37,325 nucleotides of DNA from assembly GCF_001499965.1 (NCBI RefSeq), contig NZ_LQIT01000049.1, forward strand, positions 1 through 37,325, read 5' to 3'. Numbering within the stretch: the stretch's first letter is position 1; every line of letters starts with the position of its first letter. A program made the translations under genes and the position numbers. This document shows, in pieces, positions 30,249-37,325 of this stretch. Under the pieces are notes generated by a model, which saw only the letters and a list, made by a program, of their open reading frames with translations, ran no database searches and was not told the DNA's origin. This DNA is from Mycobacterium sp. GA-2829. Lineage in GTDB: Bacteria; Actinomycetota; Actinomycetes; Mycobacteriales; Mycobacteriaceae.

Positions 30249-30851
30249 TCAGCGCGCGGCTTGTTGGGTGCGGCGTGCGGGTTTCGGAAGCGGTTCGGCG
30301 GCAGGCGGATTGAGCGCGTCGAACATCATGCTCAGGTAGCGACGGCGCATCGCGCGGGGTTGGTTCATCGCGACGGAGGCGGTGGTGACCATGGCCACGA
30401 ACGTCGCGACGTCGTCGGAGGTCAGGTCGGGGCGGAGTGCGCCGGTGGCTTGGGCCTGCATGATCATGTCGTCGAACTGTTCGCGGTCACGGGTGAACAA
30501 TTGGGCGGTCAGGTCGGCGAGGTCGCCGATCGAGGTGAGCAACGGCCGCTGACGAAACATGACCTCTTCGAGATGGGCCAGCGCGTCGATGAACGCGGCG
30601 CGTGGGGCGTCACGACCGAGGGCGAGGATCGCGGGTTTGATGTCGGTGACGACGATGTCCTCGTACACGGCGGCGGCGAGGGCGCGGCGGTTCGGAAAGT
30701 GGCGGTAGAGCGTGGCATTGGCGACGCCTGCGGCTTCGGCGACCTGGCTGAGGGTGGCGTCGCCGTCGCGGCCGAACACCTCGCGGGCGGCGGCGACGAT
30801 CCGGTGGACATTGGCGAATGCGTCCGATCGCCGGTTCCGCGGAGTCGCCAC
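30249..30851 (-). CDS. TetR-family transcriptional regulator
   Basis: A 200-residue repressor. The N-terminal helix-turn-helix spans about residues 15-65 (IVAAAREVFGRDGDATLSQVAEAAGVANATLYRHFPNRRALAAAVYED). The ligand-binding C-terminal domain is followed by a basic tail (PKPARRTQQAAR). The target is unknown. It converges with the SDR-SRPBCC pair rather than diverging from it, so the usual divergent-operator logic does not apply. Its own promoter lies next to the 210-bp repeat array, but none of the repeat palindromes overlaps its immediate upstream 50 bp. Confidence 0.9.
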   Translation of the reverse strand: MATPRNRRSDAFANVHRIVAAAREVFGRDGDATLSQVAEAAGVANATLYRHFPNRRALAAAVYEDIVVTDIKPAILALGRDAPRAAFIDALAHLEEVMFRQRPLLTSIGDLADLTAQLFTRDREQFDDMIMQAQATGALRPDLTSDDVATFVAMVTTASVAMNQPRAMRRRYLSMMFDALNPPAAEPLPKPARRTQQAAR

Positions 30852-30908
30852 GCGAAAATGGTAGCGCGCTCCCAGTTCGCTGCGGTGATCTTGGGAGCTC
30901 CCGTTTCG

Positions 30909-30965
30909 CGTTTGTGACCGCAGGGCGGGATTCTGGGCCCGGAAACCGCCGTCTGGTTACGAACG
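30909..30965. repeat. hairpin A, copy 1
   Basis: CGTTTGTGACC (30909-30919) pairs with GGTTACGAACG (30955-30965) through two G-T pairs. The inner GGCGG (30924-30928) pairs with CCGCC (30946-30950). Equivalent hairpins lie at 31119-31174 and 31329-31385. Confidence 0.75.
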
Positions 30966-31046
30966 TGGGGGGCGGGCGCGGCTCGGGTGTGTGTGGGTCC
31001 TCAGTTCTGATATCGCCGGCGATAGCACTCGGGGTGGTGGGCGAGG

Positions 31047-31100
31047 TTGCGTAACGCTGTGGCGGGATTTCGGGTCGAGAACCGCCACGGCGTTACGCAA
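31047..31100. repeat. hairpin B, copy 1
   Basis: A 19-bp stem, TTGCGTAACGCTGTGGCGG (31047-31065) with CCGCCACGGCGTTACGCAA (31082-31100), has a single G-T pair and a 16-nt loop. It is repeated at 31257-31310. Arms of A and B share the GTRAC...GGCGG / CCGCC...GTTACG layout, so they look like two versions of one palindromic element. Confidence 0.85.
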
Positions 31101-31386
31101 GTCGGGGGTGTGGGTTCGCGTTTGTGACCGCAGGGCGGAATTTTGGCTCGGAAACCGCCGCCTGGTTACGCACGTGGGTGGCGGCCCGCGGCCCGGGTGT
31201 GTGTGGGTCCTCAGTTCTGATATCACCGGCGATAGCACTCGGGGTGGTCGGCGAGGTTGCGTAACGCTGTGGCGGAATTTCGGGTCGGGAACCGCCACGG
31301 CGTTACGCAAGTCGGGGGTGTGGGTTCGCGTTTGTGACCGCAGGGCGGAATTTTGGCTCAGAAACCGCCGCCTGGTTACGAACGCG

Positions 31387-31544
31387 GATGGTGACTGCGT
31401 GCGGGAGGTACTTCTTGCGGGGCAGTGTCACGGGCCCGGCGCTGAATCGCATCGGTTCGGTAACCGCCCTGAATCTGCGTTTGAGCCGAATCCGCCGTTG
31501 ACTAGGTTCTTCATCAAGATCAAGTCGTAGAGGTCGGGGATCCC
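31387..31544. other. 158-bp leader of the Pro-rich protein gene
   Basis: Contains a small stem CGGTT-CGGT-AACCG (31453-31466) and a lower-G+C stretch near 31506-31525. It ends with GGGGA (31536-31540) ahead of TTG 31545. No clear promoter hexamers were recognised. Confidence 0.4.
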
Positions 31545-32534
31545 TTGTCGCGGAACGCGAATCGCTTCACCACGAAGGTTGTGGCCGTTGCCGGTCTGAT
31601 GTCGGCGGGCCAGGTGCTCGCACCGCCGGTATTGGCAGAGCCCAGTCCGGGCGTGCCGTGCCTGGCGATGGTGCAGGAGTTCGCGGCGTCGCCGCCCGAC
31701 CTGGGGAAGTCCTTCGCAAACGCGGCGACGGCGCTCGCCGAACAGGCCGCCGCGCCCGCAGCGGAGGCGGCGCCGGTGGTCGAGATGTCCGCGCCGGTAG
31801 AGGGGATCGCGCCGCCCGCAGAGGCGGCAGCGCCGGTCGCCGAACTGGCAGCACCCGCGGGGGACGCTCTGCCGATCGCTGAAGTGGCGGCGGACGCTCC
31901 GCAGGCCGCACTCGTCGAAACCGCGGCCGCAGCCGCCCCCGCGCCCGCTCCGGCCGCGCCCCCTGTGCCGTTGGCCGCCGCGCCTCCGGTGGCCGCGCCT
32001 GCCTTACCGCCGGTCCCCGCGGTCGCTGTTCCGAGTCCGCCGGCCCCGCCGCTGCCGCCCCCGGCCGCACCGCTGGTGCAGGGGGCTGAAGTGGTGCCGC
32101 CTGCCCCGGTGGAAGTGGCGCCCCCGGTAGAAATAGTGCCGCCGGTCGACGTAGCGCCGCCGGCCGAAGCGGTGCCGCCTGCCCCGGTGGAAGTACCGGC
32201 CCCGCCCGTGGAGGCCCCGCCGGTCGAGGCGGTCCCGGTCGAAGCGGTGCCGCCTGCGCCGGTGGAGATAGTGCCCCCAGCGGAAGTAGCGCCAGCGGAA
32301 GCGGTGCCGCCCGTCCCGGCGGAAGCAGCCCCGCCGGCCGAAGCAGCACCCGTCGAGCACCTGTCCGCACCGCTGCCGGCACCCGTCGACGCCGCCGAAG
32401 CCGCTGGTGCCGCGGCCTCCGCGCTCGCCGCCCCGCCCACGATCACCCTCCCGACGGTTCCAGGCTTTCCCGTCCAACTCCCCAACGAGCTGTCGATGCC
32501 CCGCGACCTGGTCTGCGAAGGCACCGCCTTCTAG
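31545..32534 (+). CDS. secreted Pro/Ala/Val-rich protein
   Basis: A 329-residue exported protein. The signal peptide (MSRNANRFTTKVVAVAGLMSAGQVLAPPVLA) is followed by a short N-terminal module with Cys39 (PGVPCLAMVQEFAASPPDLGKSF). About 220 residues of low-complexity Pro/Ala/Val/Glu sequence with irregular PPAPVE(V/I) and PPAEA repeats come next. A conserved end, LPNELSMPRDLVCEGTAF, contains the second Cys. The two Cys could form a disulphide linking the ends across the linker, as in other mycobacterial proline-rich wall proteins. TTG 31545 is the only start after the in-frame stop at 31503. Function unknown; an envelope spacer is likely. It is 53 bp upstream of moxR but probably transcribed separately. 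Confidence 0.75.
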   Translation: MSRNANRFTTKVVAVAGLMSAGQVLAPPVLAEPSPGVPCLAMVQEFAASPPDLGKSFANAATALAEQAAAPAAEAAPVVEMSAPVEGIAPPAEAAAPVAELAAPAGDALPIAEVAADAPQAALVETAAAAAPAPAPAAPPVPLAAAPPVAAPALPPVPAVAVPSPPAPPLPPPAAPLVQGAEVVPPAPVEVAPPVEIVPPVDVAPPAEAVPPAPVEVPAPPVEAPPVEAVPVEAVPPAPVEIVPPAEVAPAEAVPPVPAEAAPPAEAAPVEHLSAPLPAPVDAAEAAGAAASALAAPPTITLPTVPGFPVQLPNELSMPRDLVCEGTAF

Positions 32535-32549
32535 ATCACACGGGCCACA

Positions 32550-32574
32550 GGTGTGGAAACCGCCGCCGGGGGTA
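32550..32574 (+). promoter_or_regulatory. possible SigF-type promoter of the moxR operon
   Basis: GGTGT (32550-32554), 15 nt, then GGGTA (32570-32574). The -10 is exact and the -35 has one mismatch to the SigF consensus. The start would fall only a few bases before ATG 32588, giving a nearly leaderless mRNA. That fits the lack of a Shine-Dalgarno there. Confidence 0.3.
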
Positions 32575-32587
32575 ATCCACGCCGGAT

Positions 32588-33589
32588 ATGACTGCCGCAG
32601 GAACCCGCCCCGATCAGCAATCCCTCGTCGAAACCCAGCGCGTCGTGCGGGCGGTCGGCGAAGCCTTCGCGGCCAAGGTCGTCGGCCAGCACAACCTGCG
32701 AGAATCGCTGCTGATCGGCCTGCTGACCGGCGGGCACGTCCTCATCGAGAGCGTGCCGGGCCTGGCCAAGACCACCGCCGCCCGCGTCGTCGCCACCGCC
32801 ATCGACGGCTCCTTCCAGCGCATCCAGTGCACCCCCGACCTGCTGCCCAGCGACATCATCGGCACCCAGATCTACGACGCAGCCACCAACCGCTTCGTCA
32901 CCCAACTCGGTCCGGTGCACGCCAACATCGTGCTGCTCGACGAGATCAACCGCTCCAGCGCCAAGACCCAGAGCGCCATGCTCGAAGCGATGGAGGAGCG
33001 CCAGACCACGATCGCCGGCCAGGTGTACCCGCTGCCCGAACCGTTCCTCGTCATCGCCACGCAGAACCCCGTCGACCAGGAGGGCACCTATCCGCTCTCG
33101 GAGGCGCAGACCGACCGCTTCATGATCAAGGACCTGCTCGACTACCCGACCGTCGACGAAGAGGTCGAGGTGATGGCGCGTATCGACGCGGGCCTGTTCG
33201 ACGCCGACCACTTCACCGGCCCGGTCGTCGGCCTCGACGACGTCCGCCGCGCCCAGCACGTGGTCCGGCGGGTGCACATGGACCCGGTGCTCGTGCAGTT
33301 CGCGAGCCGCATCGTCGAGGTGACCCGCCGACCCGAGCAGTACCTGCCCAAGCAGATCGCACGGTTCGTCACCTACGGCGCCAGCCCGCGCGCCACCATC
33401 GCGCTCTGCCAGGCCGCCCGCGCACTCGCCGTGCTGTCCGGGCGCGCGCACGTCCTGCCCGAGGACGTCGCCAAGGTCACCCACCGGGTCCTACGGCACC
33501 GCCTGATCCTGGGCTTCGAAGCGGCCAATGCCGACGTCACCTCCGACCGTGTCGTCGACGCCGTGCTGCAGGTCGTGCGGGTGCCCTGA
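32588..33589 (+). CDS. moxR: MoxR-family AAA+ ATPase
   Basis: A 333-residue AAA+ ATPase. Walker A is VPGLAKT (56-62), Walker B is IVLLDEIN (114-121), sensor 1 is in ATQNPVDQEGTYPL, and the Arg-finger/sensor 2 region follows in EAQTDRFM and GASPRATIAL. MoxR proteins act as chaperones that mature metal-containing or vWA-domain partner complexes; here the partners are encoded next (DUF58, then two vWA-like membrane proteins). It opens the six-gene operon 32588-37325. Resemblance to mycobacterial MoxR1-3 paralogues is clear, but which one is not assigned. Confidence 0.93.
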   Translation: MTAAGTRPDQQSLVETQRVVRAVGEAFAAKVVGQHNLRESLLIGLLTGGHVLIESVPGLAKTTAARVVATAIDGSFQRIQCTPDLLPSDIIGTQIYDAATNRFVTQLGPVHANIVLLDEINRSSAKTQSAMLEAMEERQTTIAGQVYPLPEPFLVIATQNPVDQEGTYPLSEAQTDRFMIKDLLDYPTVDEEVEVMARIDAGLFDADHFTGPVVGLDDVRRAQHVVRRVHMDPVLVQFASRIVEVTRRPEQYLPKQIARFVTYGASPRATIALCQAARALAVLSGRAHVLPEDVAKVTHRVLRHRLILGFEAANADVTSDRVVDAVLQVVRVP

Positions 33590-33593
33590 ACCC

Positions 33594-34463
33594 GTGGGCA
33601 CCCATCTCAACCGCGCGCGGGCGTATTTCGGCAAGGACGTCCGCGGACTGCTCGACGGCGGCCGCTACGCGTTGTTGCACACGCGCAGTCTGGAATTCGA
33701 CGATCTGCGGCCGTACGTCCCCGGCGACGACGTCCGCGACATCGACTGGAAGGCCTCGGCGCGTTCGGGCAGCGTGCTCATCAAACGCTTCGTCTCCGAG
33801 AAGCACCACAAGATCTTGCTGGTCGCCGACGCCGGCCGGAACATGTCCGCGCAGGCGCCCAGCGAGGAGTGCAAACGTGACGTCGCCGCGCACGCGATGG
33901 GCGCGATCGGATTGGTCACCCTCAACCGCTCCGACGAGGTCGGCATGGTCCTCGGCGACGCCCGTGGCTGCGCGAACATGCCCGCCCGCCGGGGTGAGAA
34001 TCACGTCGAGAGCCTGCTGCACCGCTGGTACGCCCAAAGCCTCGCCGACCCGGGCCCGAGCGACATCACCGCGCAACTCGATTACGTCGCAACGCATTAC
34101 GGGCACAGCCGACTGGTCGTCGTGGTGTCCGACGAACCGGACAGCACCCCGCGACTCGACGAGGTGCTGGGCCGGCTGTCCGCCCGCCACGACCTCATGT
34201 GGCTGATGGTGTCGGACCTCTCGCCGCTCGGCGGACCCGAGGACGCCGACGGCTACGACGTCGCGACCGGCAAGGTGGTGCTCACCGGCGCGACGCTGGG
34301 GCGCCGCGTGGTCGCCGCGTACCGCCGAGCCGAGAAAGCCCGCCGGAAACGGCTCGACGCGCTGCTCACCCGACATGGTGTGCCCTACACGATGCTCTCC
34401 GGCAGCGGCGATATTCGCCGCGAACTCGTCGCGCTCAGCGAGGTCCTGACCCGTGCCGGATGA
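33594..34463 (+). CDS. DUF58 domain protein
   Basis: A 289-residue soluble protein with the DUF58 signature EFDDLRPYVPGDDVRDIDWKASAR (residues 34-57). A vWA-like region follows (ILLVADAGRNMSAQ near residue 80, where the MIDAS-like DxxxNxS replaces DxSxS). DUF58 proteins are the constant partner of MoxR ATPases. It has no membrane segment, unlike many DUF58 proteins with two N-terminal helices. GTG 33594 is 4 bp after the moxR stop with no strong ribosome site, implying coupled translation. Confidence 0.88.
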   Translation: MGTHLNRARAYFGKDVRGLLDGGRYALLHTRSLEFDDLRPYVPGDDVRDIDWKASARSGSVLIKRFVSEKHHKILLVADAGRNMSAQAPSEECKRDVAAHAMGAIGLVTLNRSDEVGMVLGDARGCANMPARRGENHVESLLHRWYAQSLADPGPSDITAQLDYVATHYGHSRLVVVVSDEPDSTPRLDEVLGRLSARHDLMWLMVSDLSPLGGPEDADGYDVATGKVVLTGATLGRRVVAAYRRAEKARRKRLDALLTRHGVPYTMLSGSGDIRRELVALSEVLTRAG

Positions 34464-34923
34464 GTTGTTGCGCCACGTGATCGGTCCAACGCCGTACTCG
34501 ACGTGGTGGCTGTGGGTGGCGATCGTCCTGCTGGTGATCGTGATCGCCTGGTACGTCCTGGTTTTCGTGGCGACGCTGCCGTCGGAGAAGCTGCGTGGCC
34601 GCCGCGTCGTCGGACCGCTGCACGCTAAGGTGCTGCGCCACCGGTACGCCCGGCGGATCACGGCGGTCACCGACGGCCATGCGGCCGGCCGGCTCACCGA
34701 CGCCGACGCGTATGCGGCGCTGGCCCGGACGCTGCGCAGCTTCCTGCACCAGGCCACCGGGGTCCGCGCCCAGTACATGCAACTCGACGCGCTCGCCGAC
34801 AGCGTTGCCGCACCGGCGGTCCCGGTGCTCGCCGAGATCACCGACATCCGGTTCGCCGGGGCCCGCGGTGACGTCGGCGCCCTGGCCGCCCGCGCACAGG
34901 AACTGGTCCGCACATGGACCTGA
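34453..34923 (+). CDS. single-pass membrane protein of the MoxR operon
   Basis: A 156-residue protein with one N-terminal transmembrane helix (about 18-41, TWWLWVAIVLLVIVIAWYVLVFVA) and a helical cytosolic region with repeated ala-rich helices (ADAYAALARTLRSFLHQATG). Position and topology resemble the short DUF4381/BatC-position proteins in other MoxR-Bat operons, but no conserved motif confirms it. GTG 34453 overlaps the DUF58 gene by 11 bp. Its own end overlaps the next gene by 10 bp. Confidence 0.72.
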   Translation: MPDELLRHVIGPTPYSTWWLWVAIVLLVIVIAWYVLVFVATLPSEKLRGRRVVGPLHAKVLRHRYARRITAVTDGHAAGRLTDADAYAALARTLRSFLHQATGVRAQYMQLDALADSVAAPAVPVLAEITDIRFAGARGDVGALAARAQELVRTWT

Positions 34924-35870
34924 GGTGGTGGCTGATCGCGGTGGCCGGAATCGTCGCGCTGGCCGCGTGTTTCGTGCTGGGCGCGGTGCTGCCGCTGGCG
35001 CCCGACCGGCGTGCGCTGCGGCCGCTGGCCAACGTCGCGCGCCTGATCCGGCTATCCGAGTACGCCCGTGCCGCACGGCTGCGGTCGATCTCCACGGTCG
35101 CCACGCTGGTGCTGCTGATCCTGCTGTTCGGGGCGGCGACGGTGGCCGCGGCGCGGCCGAGCGGACCCGACGAGGACTTCGCCCGCACGCACCCCGAAGA
35201 CGTGATGCTCTGCGTCGCCGACCCGGCCACCGACCCGCGCACCGCCGCGCTGCTGCGCCGCACCGCCGAGCAGGTCGACGGGTTCCAGACCGAACGCATC
35301 GGCCTGACGTCGACCAACCGCCGCGTCATCCCGCTCACCCGTGACTACCAGTACGCCGCGGAACGGTTGGGCAGCCTCGCGCAGGGGACCGGCCGGCTCA
35401 CCGCGCCGGTCACCTACACCGACTACGCGCCCAGCGTCGACGACGTACTGGCGTTGTGCCTCACCGGGTTTCCGGACTTCGAACAGAAGACCGCGCACCG
35501 CCGCTCGGTCGTCTACCTCGGCCCGCCCACGTTGCGCGCCGACGGCGAAGAGCGGCCCGCCCTCTTCGACGCTCAGCGCGCCGCCGACCTCGCCGACGCC
35601 GCGGGCGCGCAGGTCAACGTGATCACCTCAGGTGACGACGCCGCACTGCGGAACCTCGCCGACCGCACCGGCGGGCAGTTCACCGTCGCCACCACCCCCG
35701 CCGAGGTGCGCACGGCTATAGACCGGATCGACGACCACCCCGCACCGCTCGTGCTCGACGACGGCACGCGGGTCACCGGGGCGCGCCAGGATGCGCCGAC
35801 GCCGGTACTGGCCGTCGTCCTCGTGGTCACCGCCCTGCTGAGCGTCACGTTGGTGGTGCTGCGCCGATGA
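34914..35870 (+). CDS. BatA-like vWA membrane protein with degenerate MIDAS
   Basis: A 318-residue protein with two N-terminal transmembrane helices (about 5-27 and 61-80), a vWA-like extracytoplasmic domain and a C-terminal helix (about 296-316). This is the Bat/vWA topology seen after MoxR-DUF58. The metal-ion site DxSxS, expected at the end of the first strand, reads Asp103-Pro-Ala105-Thr-Asp107, so normal MIDAS metal binding is doubtful. Function is inferred as a client or partner of MoxR at the membrane. ATG 34914 overlaps the preceding stop; its own stop overlaps the next ATG (ATGA). Confidence 0.78.
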   Translation: MDLRWWLIAVAGIVALAACFVLGAVLPLAPDRRALRPLANVARLIRLSEYARAARLRSISTVATLVLLILLFGAATVAAARPSGPDEDFARTHPEDVMLCVADPATDPRTAALLRRTAEQVDGFQTERIGLTSTNRRVIPLTRDYQYAAERLGSLAQGTGRLTAPVTYTDYAPSVDDVLALCLTGFPDFEQKTAHRRSVVYLGPPTLRADGEERPALFDAQRAADLADAAGAQVNVITSGDDAALRNLADRTGGQFTVATTPAEVRTAIDRIDDHPAPLVLDDGTRVTGARQDAPTPVLAVVLVVTALLSVTLVVLRR

Positions 35871-36754
35871 CCTTCCAGCCGATCGTCCCGTTCGCGATCC
35901 TCGCCGTCGTCGCCGTCGCCCTGCTGGCCGCGCGGCTGGTGACGCTGCGTCAGGTCCTGGCGGCGACCGGCGCGCACCGCAGGCGGGCGTTGGCCCATTG
36001 GGGCGCAACGACCTCCATCGTCGTGCTGCTGCTGTTGGCCGTCACCCGGCCGGCACTCACCGCGGCCGGCGACGACCCCGGCGAACGGGCGAGCGGCGCT
36101 GACACCAACGTCTTCGTCGTCGTCGACCGGACCGTCGATGCGCGCGCCGACATCGAGGCGCTGCTGGACCGCTATCCGCAGGCCCGGTTCGCGATGATCA
36201 CGTTCGCCCCCGAACCGTCCTTGGCGTGGCCGCTGTCGCAGGACGTATGGAGCTTCGGACCCGCGGTCGACGCCCTTGGGGCGCTGCCGCCCGGCGACCC
36301 GGCCCGCACGGATGCGGCGGCGCCCGGAAACATCTTGCGCTACCAGCTGATTCAGGCCACCCAGCAGTACCCCGGCTCGCAGAACCTCGTGGTGTACGCA
36401 GGGGCGGGCGCACCGGGGGCGACGCTCGCGCAGGGCAGCATCGACGTACCCGCCGATTCGGTGAGCGGGGGAGCGGTCCTCGGCCACCCCGCCGACGGCG
36501 CACTCGACGAGGCGACGCTGCAGGAGATCGCCGACGACCTCGGCGTGCCCTACGTCGACCGGCGCGACGGAGGTGAGCTCCCGCAGATCGAGACCACCGC
36601 AGGCGAGGCGACAGAACCCGCACCCGCCGGTGCGCGCACGGAGCTCTACTGGCTGCTGTGCCTGGCGGCCGCGCTGCTGCTGCTCGGCGACATCTGGTTC
36701 AGTGTGCGGGAACTGCGGCAGAGCCGGGTGGCCCGACGGGACGTGTTGTCATGA
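35867..36754 (+). CDS. BatB-like vWA membrane protein with degenerate MIDAS
   Basis: A 295-residue paralogue-like partner of the preceding gene: two N-terminal helices (about 6-24 and 47-62), a vWA-like domain (VFVVVDRTVDARADIEALL..., RFAMITFAPEPSLAWPL) and a C-terminal helix (about 257-279, LYWLLCLAAALLLLGDIWFSV). The MIDAS position is Asp87-Arg-Thr89-Val-Asp91 in place of DxSxS. ATGA overlaps link it on both sides. Presumably it forms a membrane complex with the BatA-like protein and MoxR. Confidence 0.78.
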   Translation: MTFQPIVPFAILAVVAVALLAARLVTLRQVLAATGAHRRRALAHWGATTSIVVLLLLAVTRPALTAAGDDPGERASGADTNVFVVVDRTVDARADIEALLDRYPQARFAMITFAPEPSLAWPLSQDVWSFGPAVDALGALPPGDPARTDAAAPGNILRYQLIQATQQYPGSQNLVVYAGAGAPGATLAQGSIDVPADSVSGGAVLGHPADGALDEATLQEIADDLGVPYVDRRDGGELPQIETTAGEATEPAPAGARTELYWLLCLAAALLLLGDIWFSVRELRQSRVARRDVLS

Positions 36755-37325
36755 CGCCGTCGCGACTGCGGATCCGGCGGCGGCTGCTGTTCTGGAGCGC
36801 GCCGCTGGTGCTGGCGCTGGTGCTGGTGGCGTTGAAAAGCCTGTCGGTCGTGATCGTCGGCGACGCCGCGGTGCGCGACCACGCCGACCGCGACGCCGAC
36901 GCGCTGGGCACCGATGCGGCGATCCTCGGCATCGCCAACATCATCGAACCGGAGAAGCTGCCGTTCCTCGAGGGCACCCGGGCCGTACTGGAACGCCGGC
37001 TCGACGACGCCGACCGATTGTTCAGCGGCGTGCTCGACGAGACCGCCGCCGACGAGTCCTGCCCGGTGCGGGTCAACCTCGAACTGGTCCGGGAACGCCG
37101 CGGTGACGACGCCGCGTTCATCGGCCGCAACGCCGACGCCCGCGACCTGTACACCCAGGCGCTGGCCCTCGTCGACCAGGCGCCACCGGGGTGTTTCACG
37201 GGGAACCAGGACCCCGACGAACAACGCCGCGCCGTGCGCGCCGACGCCGGAGCCCGGCTGCAGGCGAAGATCGACGGGTTGCGGGACGCGCCGCCGGTCG
37301 CGCCACCGCCCCCGCCACCACCGCC
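36751..37325 (+). CDS. partial membrane-anchored protein of the MoxR operon (runs off right edge)
   Basis: The frame opens at ATG 36751 in an ATGA overlap with the previous gene and stays open for 191 codons to the edge. One N-terminal helix (about 13-37, LLFWSAPLVLALVLVALKSLSVVIV) is followed by a helical extracytoplasmic region (DADALGTDAAILGIANIIEPEKLPF..., ERRGDDAAFIGRNADARDLYTQALALVDQ) resembling a TPR-like repeat, then a polyproline tract at the window end. It occupies the place of the TPR protein in Bat operons. Two Cys (about 110 and 149) may pair. The C-terminus is not visible. Confidence 0.75.
   Translation, partial: MTPSRLRIRRRLLFWSAPLVLALVLVALKSLSVVIVGDAAVRDHADRDADALGTDAAILGIANIIEPEKLPFLEGTRAVLERRLDDADRLFSGVLDETAADESCPVRVNLELVRERRGDDAAFIGRNADARDLYTQALALVDQAPPGCFTGNQDPDEQRRAVRADAGARLQAKIDGLRDAPPVAPPPPPPP

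Larger units (their letters stand above)
30905..31386. repeat. 210-bp tandem repeat, 2.3 copies, with five stem-loops
   Basis: Copy 1 is 30905-31114, copy 2 is 31115-31324 and a partial copy 3 is 31325-31386. The period is exactly 210 bp, and the second half of the unit differs between copies at only about 4 positions. Each unit carries hairpin A, then a 14-bp palindrome TATCGCCGGCGATA (31011-31024; one mismatch in copy 2), then hairpin B, giving the order A-B-A-B-A. The array fills most of the 693-bp gap between the tetR gene (30851) and the Pro-rich gene (31545). Reading frames across it are artefacts of a period divisible by three. No terminal repeats, transposase or CRISPR-type spacers are present. 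Confidence 0.9.

Noticed and set aside
30905..31386. CRISPR array or insertion element
   Set aside because: Units are 210 bp and nearly identical throughout, without short repeats separated by unique spacers. There is no transposase and no target duplication was seen.
30991..31530. 179-codon plus-strand frame, and a 117-codon minus-strand frame at 30957-31310, across the repeat array
   Set aside because: The repeat period (210 bp) is a multiple of three, so any open unit stays open. Peptides are Arg/Trp- or Pro/His-rich repeats without a start context, and hairpins dominate the sequence.

Overview
The window is high-GC actinobacterial DNA, almost certainly from a rapidly growing Mycobacterium (Mycolicibacterium). 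The reasons are gene content: an MmpS/MmpL pair closely resembling M. tuberculosis MmpS5/MmpL5, a small secreted protein of the mycobacterial haem-binding (MHB) type, the non-canonical mycobacterial methylenetetrahydrofolate reductase, an SGNH hydrolase very like M. smegmatis MsAcT, and an exact match to the KstR operator consensus. No tRNA, rRNA, CRISPR array, insertion sequence or prophage gene was seen. All identifications come from reading the sequence and recalling families; no search was run.

Layout. 1-5100: FAD-binding dehydrogenase, flavin-reductase-like protein, a hypothetical protein, a short MgtE-type transporter and the MTHFR. 5155-9060: the large DEAH helicase HrpA, closed by a long hairpin. 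9113-13115 (minus): a compact operon of a GTP-cyclohydrolase-II-like protein, a DUF1688 protein, uracil phosphoribosyltransferase and a thioredoxin-reductase-like flavoprotein. The first three are the bacterial counterparts of fungal URC1, URC4 and URC6, the URC route of uracil catabolism. 13185-17675: an overlapping acyl-CoA dehydrogenase pair (minus) facing a steroid-5-alpha-reductase-fold membrane protein and an FAD oxidoreductase (plus). The shared promoter holds a perfect KstR motif, which points to sterol or lipid catabolism.

17624-20097 (minus) holds a beta-lactamase-fold serine hydrolase overlapping a PAS-ANTAR regulator, followed by a STAS protein. Next come a remnant of a VOC (glyoxalase-fold) gene, an APC amino-acid permease and a ferritin-like protein. 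22800-28185 is a cell-envelope block: an MHB haemophore-like secreted protein, a two-helix membrane protein with a SigF-type promoter, a secreted two-cysteine-pair protein, then mmpS5-mmpL5 with a 217-nt leader that carries a possible 49-codon upstream ORF and a palindrome at the predicted start site. 28205-30851 holds the MsAcT-like hydrolase, a short-chain dehydrogenase, an SRPBCC protein and a TetR regulator.

30905-31386 is non-coding and unusual: a 210-bp tandem duplication holding five alternating stem-loops (A-B-A-B-A). It is followed by a Pro/Ala/Val-rich secreted protein and a MoxR-DUF58-Bat-like operon of six genes with 4-bp gaps or overlaps, running off the right edge. Both vWA-like proteins in that operon have a degenerate metal-binding motif.

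The most rewarding places to look are the 210-bp hairpin array, the URC operon, the KstR-marked divergent promoter and the mmpS5-mmpL5 leader.
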